A DNA stretch of 37,497 nt from Pseudonocardia sp. KRD291 (GTDB taxonomy: Bacteria; Actinomycetota; Actinomycetes; Mycobacteriales; Pseudonocardiaceae), in assembly GCF_019263595.1 (NCBI RefSeq), contig NZ_JADQDD010000021.1:1-37497 (forward strand), given 5' to 3'. Made by a program: the position numbers and the translations under genes. A model generated the notes under the pieces. That model did not search any database. It was not told the origin of the DNA and saw only the letters and a list, made by a program, of their open reading frames with translations. Positions 30,632-37,497 of this stretch are shown here, one piece after another (position 1 is the stretch's first letter; every line of letters begins with the position of its first letter).

Positions 30632-31811
30632 CACCGAGCCCGTCTTCATCGGCTTCGGCGAACAGCCGTCGGGCCGATACCCCAACCGGCCGTTCATGGG
30701 CGATCTTGTCCGCGTCGGGGCCGCCGCCGTCAAGGACGCGGATCTGACGATGGGTGAGATCGACACCATCCTGCTCATCCCCTGCCTGCACTCCCCCGCC
30801 GACCAGGCCGACCTGGTGTTCTCGCGGGTGGTGGAGGAACTGGGGCTGAACAAGAAGGTCAAGGCGCAGTACATGGTCCACTCCGGTGGGTCGACGAGCG
30901 ACAACACGATCCGGACCGCGGCGGGCCTGATCGAGAGCGGGCAGGCGAAGAACGTCCTCGTGCTGCAGGCCGAGAAGTGGGGGTCGGCGCCGGTCAAGGA
31001 AATGATCGACATGTTGACCGCGAACGGCATCCCGCGGGAGTGGGAGAAGCAGTCGGGAGTGAGTTTCAACGCGGTCGGCGCGCTGATCCAGCAGCGCTAC
31101 ATGCACGAGAGCGGCTCCACCCCCGCGGACATGGCCTCGGTCTGCGTCGCGCTCCGGGACTGGGCGAACCTCAACCCGAACGCGATGTACAAGGACAAGA
31201 AGCTCACGGTCGAGCAGGTTCTCGGCTCAAAGATGGTCACGGACCCGATCCGTGCCTTCGAGTGCCCGATGCTGGCCGACGGCGCGTGCGCACTCGTCCT
31301 CACCAGCCGCGGGAACGCACGCAAGCTCGGCAAGGACCGCGTCGTGCGGATCGCGGGCGAGGGCGGATGCGTGTCGCACTACAGCATCGGCCAGGAGCGC
31401 GAGGTCGGGAAGCTCGGCTGGGAGATCGCCGGGCCCGCTGCCTACGAGGCGGCGGGCTGGGGCCCCGAGGACGCCGACATCGCCGAGATCTACGACTCCT
31501 ACGCCGCCGTGCTGACCAGCGGCATCGAGGGCCTCGGGCTGGCGCCGAAGGGCGAGGCGGCCCGGATGTTCGCCCGCGGTGAGTTCTCACCGGGTGGCCG
31601 GCTGCCCACCAACACGAACGGCGGCCTGCTGTCCGCGGGCCACACCGGCGTCGGCGGCGGAACGGCGCTGCTCACCGAGGGCGTGCGTCAGCTCCTCGGG
31701 CGCGCCGGGCCGGAGCGCCAGGTCGAGGGCGCAACCCGCGCGGTCTGCGGTGGATCGGGCGGAACGTACATGGACTCGCAGGTCCTGCTGCTGGAAGGGG
31801 TCTCGGCATGA
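30624..31811 (+). CDS. Thiolase-fold lipid-transfer-type protein, possible retro-aldolase
   Basis: A 395-residue SCP2-thiolase-like protein starting at GTG 30624 after CAGGAGG. The nucleophile loop reads MVHSGGSTSDNT with no Cys, so classical thiolysis is unlikely; AEIYDSYAAV and NTNGGLLSAGHTGVGGG near the C-terminus are family marks. The stop overlaps the ATG of the Zn-ribbon gene. A retro-aldol cleavage of the 3-hydroxyacyl-CoA made by the MaoC hydratase is the most economical reading (inference from Ltp2 systems). It is a distant relative of the 1382-2545 protein, with the same missing Cys but a different gene order relative to its Zn-ribbon partner. Confidence 0.87.
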   Translation: MSDTEPVFIGFGEQPSGRYPNRPFMGDLVRVGAAAVKDADLTMGEIDTILLIPCLHSPADQADLVFSRVVEELGLNKKVKAQYMVHSGGSTSDNTIRTAAGLIESGQAKNVLVLQAEKWGSAPVKEMIDMLTANGIPREWEKQSGVSFNAVGALIQQRYMHESGSTPADMASVCVALRDWANLNPNAMYKDKKLTVEQVLGSKMVTDPIRAFECPMLADGACALVLTSRGNARKLGKDRVVRIAGEGGCVSHYSIGQEREVGKLGWEIAGPAAYEAAGWGPEDADIAEIYDSYAAVLTSGIEGLGLAPKGEAARMFARGEFSPGGRLPTNTNGGLLSAGHTGVGGGTALLTEGVRQLLGRAGPERQVEGATRAVCGGSGGTYMDSQVLLLEGVSA

Positions 31812-32227
31812 GCAGCTCGAACGACATCGGCATGGACGCACTGACCGAGCCGTACCGCGAGGCCCTGCGCCGCGGCGAATTCGTCGTCCAGCACTGCAAG
31901 GCATGCAACCGCGACATCATGTACCCGCGGCACCTCTGTCCGTTCTGCTACGAGGACGACCTCAGTTTCACGCCGGGGGCGACCACGGGCATCCTGCACA
32001 GCTTCGCGGTGCACCGGGTGGGGTCCCCGTCCGGGTTCGAGGACCAGCTGCCCTACGCCGTCGGGATCATCAAGCTCGAGGGCGACGTGCAGTTCCTGGC
32101 CCGGCTCTGGCCGGACGCCGAGGGTGACTGGGGTCAGTACGAGCTCGACGGCGAGGTCGTCTTCCGCGCAGCCGACGCGGACGAGATGGCCGAGCGCCCG
32201 GTGCCCTGGTTCGGGCTGCCTGCGTAG
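31808..32227 (+). CDS. Zn-ribbon OB-fold (DUF35) partner protein
   Basis: A 139-residue DUF35 protein with the zinc ribbon C30, C33, C44, C47 (HCKACNR ... HLCPFC) and a C-terminal OB-fold starting at TGILHSFAVHRV. The ATG at 31808 overlaps the thiolase-like stop (ATGA), implying equimolar synthesis and complex formation. The probable role is acyl-CoA binding and stabilising the thiolase-fold partner. It is the fourth gene of the operon. Confidence 0.9.
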   Translation: MSSSNDIGMDALTEPYREALRRGEFVVQHCKACNRDIMYPRHLCPFCYEDDLSFTPGATTGILHSFAVHRVGSPSGFEDQLPYAVGIIKLEGDVQFLARLWPDAEGDWGQYELDGEVVFRAADADEMAERPVPWFGLPA

Positions 32228-32290
32228 TTCACATTCTGCGACCGGGCGGGTTCCCGTCGGTGGGTAGGCCACGGCCAAGAGGAGATCCTG

Positions 32291-33229
32291 ATGCGTGCGG
32301 TGGTGATCTCCGCTTTCGGCGGGCCCGAGGTTCTCGCGGTCGCCGAGGTGGAACCGCCGGTACCCGGTCCCGGCCAGGTGCGGGTGCAGGTGGCCGCGGC
32401 CGCGGTCAACCCCACGGATGCATTGCTCAGGAGCGGTGCGCAGCAGGCGTTCCTGGGTGACCTGCCAGGCCCGTACATCCCGGGCATGGACCTTGCCGGA
32501 GTGGTCGACCAGGTGGGCGAGGGCGTCACCGCGTTACACCCGGGCGACCGGGTGATGGGCGCCGTGTCGCCGTGGCGTCCGGCCGGCGGGGCACAGGCGG
32601 CGCTCGTGGCGCTCCCGGCGGCATCGCTCGTGGCGACGCCGGAGGGAATGAGCGACGAGGACGCCTGCACACTCCCGATGAACGGGCTGACCGTCCACAG
32701 TGCTCTATCAACGCTGGCGCTCGGACCCGGTGACACGATCGCCGTGTTCGGCGCGGCCGGCGCCATCGGTGGCATGTCCGTGCAGCAGGCGAAAGCGCGC
32801 GGGCTCAACGTCGTCGCGGTCGCGAGCGATGCGGACCGCGAGACGGTCGAGGCGATGGGCGCCGACCTGTTCGTCGCGCGTGGCGACGACGCCGCCCGGA
32901 TCGTCCGGGACGAGACCCGCGGCGGGGTCGACGGGATCATCGACGCCGCAAAGCTGGGCCAGTCCATGCTGGCCGCGGCCCGGGACGAGGGACACGTCGT
33001 GACCCTCATGCCCTTCACCGGCGCCACCGAGCGCGGAATCGTGATCGATCGAGTGTTCGTCATCGACGACCTGGAGAAGGCCGAGGCGGTGGCCGAGGTG
33101 GGCGAGCTGGCGGCCCGTGGAGTCCTGACCCCCCGCGTCGCACAGGTTCTCGCCCCGGAGCAGGCCGGTGACGCCCACCGGATGCTCGGCCGGGGCGGCT
33201 TACGCGGCCGACCGGTCATCACGTTCTGA
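32291..33229 (+). CDS. Quinone oxidoreductase-like NADP-dependent reductase (MDR family)
   Basis: A 312-residue zinc-free medium-chain dehydrogenase/reductase of the quinone-oxidoreductase/enoyl reductase branch. It has the N-terminal GroES-like domain (PGPGQVRVQVAAAAVNPTD, YIPGMDLAGVV), then a Rossmann domain with the cofactor loop FGAAGAIGGMSVQQAKARG. The structural and catalytic zinc Cys of alcohol dehydrogenases are absent. Likely reaction: NADPH-dependent reduction of an enone or enoyl group. ATG 32291 with GAGGAG upstream; 63 bases after the Zn-ribbon gene, same strand, so probably in the same operon. Confidence 0.9.
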   Translation: MRAVVISAFGGPEVLAVAEVEPPVPGPGQVRVQVAAAAVNPTDALLRSGAQQAFLGDLPGPYIPGMDLAGVVDQVGEGVTALHPGDRVMGAVSPWRPAGGAQAALVALPAASLVATPEGMSDEDACTLPMNGLTVHSALSTLALGPGDTIAVFGAAGAIGGMSVQQAKARGLNVVAVASDADRETVEAMGADLFVARGDDAARIVRDETRGGVDGIIDAAKLGQSMLAAARDEGHVVTLMPFTGATERGIVIDRVFVIDDLEKAEAVAEVGELAARGVLTPRVAQVLAPEQAGDAHRMLGRGGLRGRPVITF

Positions 33230-33264
33230 CCCGGGCAGCACCACACCAGAGAAAGAGGAGAACA

Positions 33265-34107
33265 ATGGGACAGCTCGACGGCAAGGTCGCCCTCATCACC
33301 GGCGCGGCGCGAGGGCAGGGCCGCTCGCATGCCCTCCGGCTCGCGCAGGAAGGCGCCGACATCATCGCGGTGGACATCTGCGCGCAGATCGAGTCGGTGT
33401 CCTTCCCGCTATCGTCGCCAGAAGACCTCGCCGAAACCCAGCGGCAGGTCGAGGCACTGGACCGGCGGATTGTCACCAGGCAGGCGGACGTCCGCGATCT
33501 CCCGCAGCTCAAGGCTGCGGTGTCCGCGGGTGTCGCCGAGCTGGGAGGGCTCGATATCGTCTCGGCGAACGCTGCCATCTTCGCCATCCATCCCGACGCG
33601 CAGCCCACCGATCCTGCGGTGCGGGCGGCGATCTGGAAGGACACGGTCGATGTCAACCTGACGGGTGCGTTCCACACGATCGAGGCGACGCTCCCGATCC
33701 TGGTCGAGCAGGGACGCGGCGGGGCGATCATCATCACCAGTTCGACCGCAGGACTCAAGGGCTCGACCTACAACGACCTCGGCCTGACCGCGTACACCGC
33801 GGCCAAGCACGGGCTGACCGGGGTGATGCGCGGCTACGCCAAGGACTACGCCCCGCACTCGATCCGGTTCAACACCGTGCACCCCACCGGCGTCCACACA
33901 CCGATGGCGGAGAACGAGATCCTCGGCGGCCGCATCGAGCGGGACCCCGACCTGCTGAAGGTCATGGCGAACGCGCTCCCGGTCGACGCCGTCGATCCCA
34001 TCGACATCAGCAACGCCGTGCTGTACCTCGCCGCCGACTCGGGGCGGTACGTCACCGGCGTGTCGTTGTCGGTCGACGCCGGCTTCAACCTCGTCGCGGG
34101 CGGCTGA
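33265..34107 (+). CDS. Mycofactocin-coupled short-chain dehydrogenase
   Basis: A 280-residue SDR with the long insert after the second strand (VDICAQIESVSFPLSSPEDL) that marks the mycofactocin-coupled subfamily, whose tightly held NAD is re-oxidised by mycofactocin. Cofactor motif TGAARGQG (12-19), the NAG-like ANAA, catalytic Ser near 159 and the intact Y177/K181 pair (TAYTAAKHG), C-terminal SGRYVTGVSLSVDAGF. It would oxidise a secondary or allylic alcohol, for instance a terpenoid alcohol such as carveol (inference from known subfamily members). ATG 33265 follows AAAGAGGAG, 35 bases after the reductase gene. It is the living counterpart of the relic at 3113-3290. Confidence 0.92.
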   Translation: MGQLDGKVALITGAARGQGRSHALRLAQEGADIIAVDICAQIESVSFPLSSPEDLAETQRQVEALDRRIVTRQADVRDLPQLKAAVSAGVAELGGLDIVSANAAIFAIHPDAQPTDPAVRAAIWKDTVDVNLTGAFHTIEATLPILVEQGRGGAIIITSSTAGLKGSTYNDLGLTAYTAAKHGLTGVMRGYAKDYAPHSIRFNTVHPTGVHTPMAENEILGGRIERDPDLLKVMANALPVDAVDPIDISNAVLYLAADSGRYVTGVSLSVDAGFNLVAGG

Positions 34108-34181
34108 ACGAGCCCGACTCGCCATGGCACGACACGACTGCGCCGTGCTCCGGCCGGCCCAGCAGGACCCGAGGAGCCAAT

Positions 34182-34745
34182 GTGGACAGCATGCGACGAG
34201 TGATCACCGGGATCGACGACGCCGGGAAGTCGATCGTGATCAGCGACACCGAGGTCCCGGGCGTCCGGCCACCGGTGCTCGGCGGGGCCACGCTCATCGA
34301 CCTCTTCGGCGAGGACGCGATCCCCACCGTCCCGAACGACGGGAGCCACGACGAGTCGCGGCGGTACTTCCCGGCGGCGCCGGAGGGCTACCGCTTCACC
34401 GTCTTCAGCTACCCGCCCCAGGGCGCGATGACGGTTCCCGACGACCTCGACGCCGCCATCGCCGAGAGTGCCCGCCTCGCCCCCGGCCTCGAGGACGCGG
34501 TGGCCAGCCCTGACGGGTGGCACTACACGGCGACCGTGGATCTCGAGTACGTGATCGAGGGCGAGTTCACCCTCTACCTCGACGAAGGCGCCAGCACCAC
34601 GTTGCACAAGGGCGACAGCATCGTGCACTGCGGCGAGAAGCACTCCTGGGTCAACACGGGCAACACTCAGGCCACCATGCTGCTCGTGTTCATCGGGGCC
34701 CGCCAGGACGAGGCCCGCTTCGGCCCGTACAAGATCGAGCACTGA
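34182..34745 (+). CDS. Cupin-domain protein
   Basis: A 187-residue cupin. The barrel covers the C-terminal half: LEYVIEGEFTLYLDEG, a GDSIVHCGEKHSWVNTG metal-site-like stretch, then an MLLVFIGAR strand. It carries His in HCGEKHSW, but the first cupin motif lacks the usual HxH, so metal binding is uncertain. GTG at 34182 is preferred over ATG at 34191 because GAGGAG lies five bases before it. Cupins of this shape occur beside degradation genes as isomerases, decarboxylases or sensors; the function is not known here. It is the last intact gene of the plus-strand operon, 74 bases after the SDR. Confidence 0.82.
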   Translation: MDSMRRVITGIDDAGKSIVISDTEVPGVRPPVLGGATLIDLFGEDAIPTVPNDGSHDESRRYFPAAPEGYRFTVFSYPPQGAMTVPDDLDAAIAESARLAPGLEDAVASPDGWHYTATVDLEYVIEGEFTLYLDEGASTTLHKGDSIVHCGEKHSWVNTGNTQATMLLVFIGARQDEARFGPYKIEH

Positions 34746-34768
34746 CCCGACGATCGGCCGCCACCTCG

Positions 34769-35060
34769 TCAGCCCAGCACGATGACCTGGCGGGAGATGT
34801 CCGCGCCGGAGTTCAATGCCTCCATCGCGCCAGGTGCTCCGGCGAGGTCGATCCGCTCGGTGATGAGGCCCTCGAGATCCAGCTTCCTGCCCGCCACAGG
34901 TCGGCATAGCGGGGGAAGTCGCGGGCCGAGTGGACGGGCGCCCCCAGGCCGAGCCGATCAGCTGCTTGGCGTCCAGGACGAGCTCAGAGGCGTTGAACGA
35001 CACCGTGGTAGAAGGAGCCCTCCGGTGGGTGCGGCACCGCCCCTCGGCACGGAACCAGTG
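34769..35060 (-). pseudogene. Relic of a zinc-type alcohol dehydrogenase C-terminus
   Basis: On the minus strand, TTVSFNASELVLDAKQLIGS (about 35000-34940), then after a frame shift GAPVHSARDFPRYADLW, and after another shift KLDLEGLITERIDLAGAPGA and ISRQVIVLG to a TGA at 34771-34769. Assembled, this is the last 90 or so residues of a medium-chain zinc alcohol dehydrogenase (the lKeKxixGSxxG and GkLDLdxLI elements). At least two frameshifts and no N-terminal two-thirds: a dead gene facing the cupin gene. The exact upstream limit is uncertain. Confidence 0.75.
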
Positions 35061-35344
35061 ATCACCGCATAGGGAGCGAAAGCGACCCCACGTCGTTCGC
35101 ACTCCGCAGGCGTGGATCCAATCCGGGGATATCCCATGCCCTCGTCATGGTCACCGTGACAACAGCGCTGCCGGACGAGGGACCGGCAGCCGTCGGAACC
35201 CCCGACTACACGTCGGACCCCCGGCTACCGGCAGCACTGGAGTCCCGTTGACCATGGAAGACGCCGATAGCGGGATCATATGGGTGGCGACCGGTCGCTC
35301 CAACACCGGAATCGAGCGAGGGGAGAACCTCCCGGGCGGGAAAT
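35061..35344. other. Non-coding or degraded stretch before the LLM terminator
   Basis: No convincing gene. A short plus-strand frame from ATG 35147 to TGA 35250 codes 34 residues with natural-looking composition (TALPDEGPAAVGTPDYTSDP, then RLPAALESR). It could be the remaining N-terminus of a lost gene, but I cannot name the family. Confidence 0.3.
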
Positions 35345-35382
35345 GCCGTGTCGTGCGGGCTCTTCGCCCCGCACGACACGGC
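35345..35382 (-). terminator. Strong hairpin terminator of the LLM/ECH operon
   Basis: A perfect 15-base-pair stem (GCCGTGTCGTGCGGG against CCCGCACGACACGGC) with an 8-base loop, 25 bases beyond the LLM stop. On the minus strand it is followed by ATTT, a weak U-tract. Confidence 0.82.
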
Positions 35383-35406
35383 TCGGTAGATCTCGAGGGG
35401 GTCGGC

Positions 35407-36576
35407 CTAGGAGCCGGCGGTCGCTTCCCGCTCCCGCTTCCACTGCTCGCCCGCGGCGACGCGGGCTGCGGCGGTGGCGGACCGGTTGGAGTCGCTCTTC
35501 GAGAGGACGTGCTCGTAGGACTTCAGGGCCGGGGTCAGTGTGCCGTCGAAGCGCGGGATGACCTCCTCGGCGAACAGCTCGTAGCTGCGCAGGGTGTCCC
35601 GCCAGTTCGCGAAGTCGACGCCCTGGAACAGGTAGGTGCCGAAGCCGCCCGAACGGTCGAGCAGGCGCTGGATCTGCGCCGCCGCCATGTCCGGCGTGCC
35701 GATCGAGGCCCGACCGGTGCCGTTGAGCACCTCGACGAGCCCCTCCGTGGTCTCGGGAACCTCGATCGCCGAAGGCGAGATGTGGGAGAGGTACTCGTAC
35801 TGCCACCGCAGCCCGTACCGGCACTGTTCGACGGCCGCAGCCTCGGACTCGGCGACGTGCATCGGCCCCATCAACCGCCACTTCGACCGGTCGATCGTGT
35901 GGCCGGTGCGGGCGGCCTCCTCGTTCATGATGTCCCAGTGCACCGGAAGCTGGTCATTGCCGGTCGGGTCGGTCGCGGCGAGCGAGAGGAGACCGAGCCC
36001 GTGTCGGCCCGCGAGCTTCGGCCCGGACGGCGACACGGTGCCGACCACCGAGACGTCGAGCTCTCCGCGGAAGGGCCCGAGCTGCAGGACCGCGTCCTGC
36101 AGGGTCAGCCAGTCGGCCTTGTGACTCACGGTCTCGCCGGCGAGCAGGCGGAGGATGATGTCCAGGGCCTCCTCCATCCGCGGCCGGAGCTGGGTCGCTT
36201 CGAGCCCGAACATCGTGGCGTCGGTCGGCAGCTGGCCCGGGCCGGCACCGAACATCACCCGGCCACGCGTCATGTGGGTGAGCTGGACGATCCGGTCCGC
36301 CACCTGGAACGGGTGGTGGTACGGCAGCGAGATGACACCGGTGCCGAGCCTGATGCGCCGGGTGCGCTCGGCGGCAGCCGCGATCAGCAGCTCCGGGGAG
36401 GCGACCAGCTCCGCGCCACCACTGTGGTGCTCGCCGAACCAGATCTCGTCGAACCCCAGCTGGTCGAGGTGCTCGGCCAGCTCGATGGTCCGTCGGATCG
36501 CCAGCGTCGGGCTCAGTCCCACCACGTTCTGCGGGGGCACGAAGACACCGAACTTCAATGGGCGTTGCTGCGACAT
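35407..36576 (-). CDS. Limonene 1,2-monooxygenase-like LLM flavin monooxygenase
   Basis: A 389-residue bacterial-luciferase-family (LLM) oxygenase. The N-terminal half matches the pattern I know from the flavin-dependent limonene monooxygenase of Rhodococcus erythropolis: FGVFVPPQNVVG, IELAEHLDQLGFDEIWFGEH, AAAAERTRRIRLGTGVISLP, YHHPFQVADRIVQLTH, TRGRVMFGAGPGQLPTDA, and later VSPSGPKLAGRHGLGLLSL. It would use FMNH2 from a separate reductase for epoxidation or Baeyer-Villiger-type oxygenation; the reductase is not in the window. The ATG at 36576 fits the family start. It is downstream of the ECH by 19 bases and ends in a strong hairpin. Substrate could be a terpene or alicyclic compound; close relatives of broad function exist. 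Confidence 0.88.
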   Translation of the reverse strand: MSQQRPLKFGVFVPPQNVVGLSPTLAIRRTIELAEHLDQLGFDEIWFGEHHSGGAELVASPELLIAAAAERTRRIRLGTGVISLPYHHPFQVADRIVQLTHMTRGRVMFGAGPGQLPTDATMFGLEATQLRPRMEEALDIILRLLAGETVSHKADWLTLQDAVLQLGPFRGELDVSVVGTVSPSGPKLAGRHGLGLLSLAATDPTGNDQLPVHWDIMNEEAARTGHTIDRSKWRLMGPMHVAESEAAAVEQCRYGLRWQYEYLSHISPSAIEVPETTEGLVEVLNGTGRASIGTPDMAAAQIQRLLDRSGGFGTYLFQGVDFANWRDTLRSYELFAEEVIPRFDGTLTPALKSYEHVLSKSDSNRSATAAARVAAGEQWKREREATAGS

Positions 36577-36595
36577 GATCGTCCTTCGCTGCGGC

Positions 36596-37435
36596 TCAGG
36601 GCCGCTCGGTGGCGGGTCGGTTGTAGCGCGGCGCGCGTTTCTCGATCGCGGCCGCGACCCCCTCCCGGATCTCGTCCGAGTGCTGGAGGGCCGCGACGGC
36701 CCAGTAGCCGGAGGTGATGGCGGTCTGGAGGTCCTGTCCCCAGGTGGCCCGCAGTGCCTGCTTCGTCGCCTCGACGGCACGCCACGGGCGGGTCGCGATC
36801 CTGGCGGCCAGCGCGACGGCTTCGTCGAGCAGCTGCTCCGGTTCGACGACGCGGTTGACGAGCCCGATCTCGAGGGCGCGCGCGGCGTCGATGACGTCCC
36901 CGGTGAGGAACAGCTCCGCGGCCATGCCGGACCCGACGAGCCGGGGCAGGAAGTAGGCGCCGCCGTTGCCCGGCGGCAGTCCCAGCTTGACGTAGGTCTC
37001 GCCGAGCTTGGCCCGGGTGGAGGCGATGCGGATGTCGCAGGCCATCGCGAAGTCGAGACCGCCCGCCGTTGCGCCACCGTTGATCGCCGCGACGATCGGC
37101 AACCTGCTCGCCGCGACCCGCTGGGTGACGGGGTACAGGACGCGGGCGTTGTACGGCTCGTGCGTCACGGGCTGGACGTCCCGCAGGTACTCCTGCATGG
37201 CCTTGATGTCGGCACCGGCGCAGAACTGCTTGCCGGCGCCGGTCAGCACGAGGGCGCGGATGTCGCCGTCGCCCTCCAGATCGTCGAGTGCCGACAGCAG
37301 GTCGCCCGCCAGCTCGGGGACCACGCCGTTGCCGAAGTCCGGCCGGTTCAGGGTGAGGACGGCGACGCCCTCCTCCGGGAACTCGTAGTAGAGGGTCTCC
37401 AGGTCCACACGCTTGCGGTAGCTGGGATCGGTCAT
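36596..37435 (-). CDS. Enoyl-CoA hydratase/isomerase
   Basis: A 279-residue crotonase: LTLNRPDFGNG, the oxyanion loops GAGKQFCAGADI and INGGATAGGLDFAMACD, ETYVKLGLPPGNGGAYFLPR with one possible catalytic Glu (in ETYVK; the second position is Asn), and the C-terminal IREGVAAAIEKRAPRY. One Glu missing suggests isomerase or another crotonase chemistry rather than standard hydration. The ATG at 37435 overlaps the stop of the preceding gene (ATGA). It is co-transcribed with the limonene-monooxygenase-like gene. Confidence 0.92.
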   Translation of the reverse strand: MTDPSYRKRVDLETLYYEFPEEGVAVLTLNRPDFGNGVVPELAGDLLSALDDLEGDGDIRALVLTGAGKQFCAGADIKAMQEYLRDVQPVTHEPYNARVLYPVTQRVAASRLPIVAAINGGATAGGLDFAMACDIRIASTRAKLGETYVKLGLPPGNGGAYFLPRLVGSGMAAELFLTGDVIDAARALEIGLVNRVVEPEQLLDEAVALAARIATRPWRAVEATKQALRATWGQDLQTAITSGYWAVAALQHSDEIREGVAAAIEKRAPRYNRPATERP

Positions 37436-37497
37436 CGCAGCGCCTCGAGCACGGTGGCGACGGTGACGGCGTACCCGCCACCCATCCAGCCGCCGTT
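37432..37497 (-). CDS. C-terminal end of an unidentified protein, gene runs off the window
   Basis: The last 21 codons of a minus-strand gene whose TGA overlaps the ECH start. They read NGGWMGGGYAVTVATVLEAL and one Arg. The NGG-G pattern faintly recalls the C-terminal loop of thiolase-fold proteins, but the piece is too short to assign. It shows that the ECH/LLM operon continues upstream. Confidence 0.55.
   Translation of the reverse strand, partial: NGGWMGGGYAVTVATVLEALR

Noticed and set aside
3000-35300. Insertion sequences or phage attachment sites as cause of the gene losses
   Set aside because: I found no transposase frame, terminal inverted repeats or target duplications beside any of the relics.

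Overview
The window comes from a high-GC Gram-positive organism, most likely an actinobacterium of the Pseudonocardia/Amycolatopsis/Rhodococcus kind. The evidence is strong G/C bias at third codon positions, frequent GTG/TTG starts, ATGA/GTGA stop-start overlaps, luciferase-like (LLM) flavin enzymes, a mycofactocin-type SDR, PucR and TetR regulators and many acyl-CoA enzymes. No species can be named from sequence alone. Almost every gene belongs to CoA-dependent breakdown of an organic, probably alicyclic or terpenoid, acid or ketone. I see no tRNA, rRNA, CRISPR array or insertion sequence.

Left part (1-14.8 kb). A minus-strand set encodes a Zn-ribbon protein, a thiolase-fold partner and an aldehyde dehydrogenase cut by the window edge. 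Next come an SDR relic, an acyl-CoA dehydrogenase and a BadI-like ring hydrolase that has lost its middle, divergent from an acyl-CoA ligase. From 14.8 kb back to 7.3 kb runs one long minus-strand operon behind a promoter with two tandem palindromes. It encodes both subunits and the ATP-dependent activator of a benzoyl-CoA reductase/2-hydroxyacyl-CoA dehydratase-type radical enzyme, an SDR without its catalytic Tyr and Lys, a TetR regulator (these five joined by four-base overlaps), an acyl-CoA dehydrogenase, an ECH relic, an LLM enzyme and an AtuA-like relic. The first reductase subunit carries a one-base frameshift.

Middle and right part (15-34.7 kb). A second unit is tied together by a repeated palindrome, consensus AACAA-N4-TTGTT, found six times. 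The sites lie before an SMP-30 lactonase/TetR pair, a CaiC-like ligase, a CaiB-type CoA-transferase with a complete ABC importer, a second ligase, a second TetR with a near-identical recognition helix, and a plus-strand operon. That operon encodes a 6-oxocamphor-hydrolase homologue, a MaoC hydratase, a thiolase-fold protein with its Zn-ribbon partner, a quinone-oxidoreductase-like enzyme, a mycofactocin-type SDR and a cupin. A PucR regulator and a third ligase lie between them.

Right end (34.7-37.5 kb). An alcohol dehydrogenase relic and a strong hairpin terminator are followed by a minus-strand operon with a limonene-monooxygenase-like LLM enzyme and an enoyl-CoA hydratase.

Working model (inference): a substrate is imported, activated by a ligase or CoA-transferase, oxidised by SDR/LLM enzymes, ring-opened by a retro-Claisen crotonase or a lactonase, and shortened by hydratase and thiolase/aldolase steps. 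The left part looks like an anaerobe-style alicyclic/aromatic CoA pathway, several of whose genes are broken. The AACAA-N4-TTGTT part looks intact.
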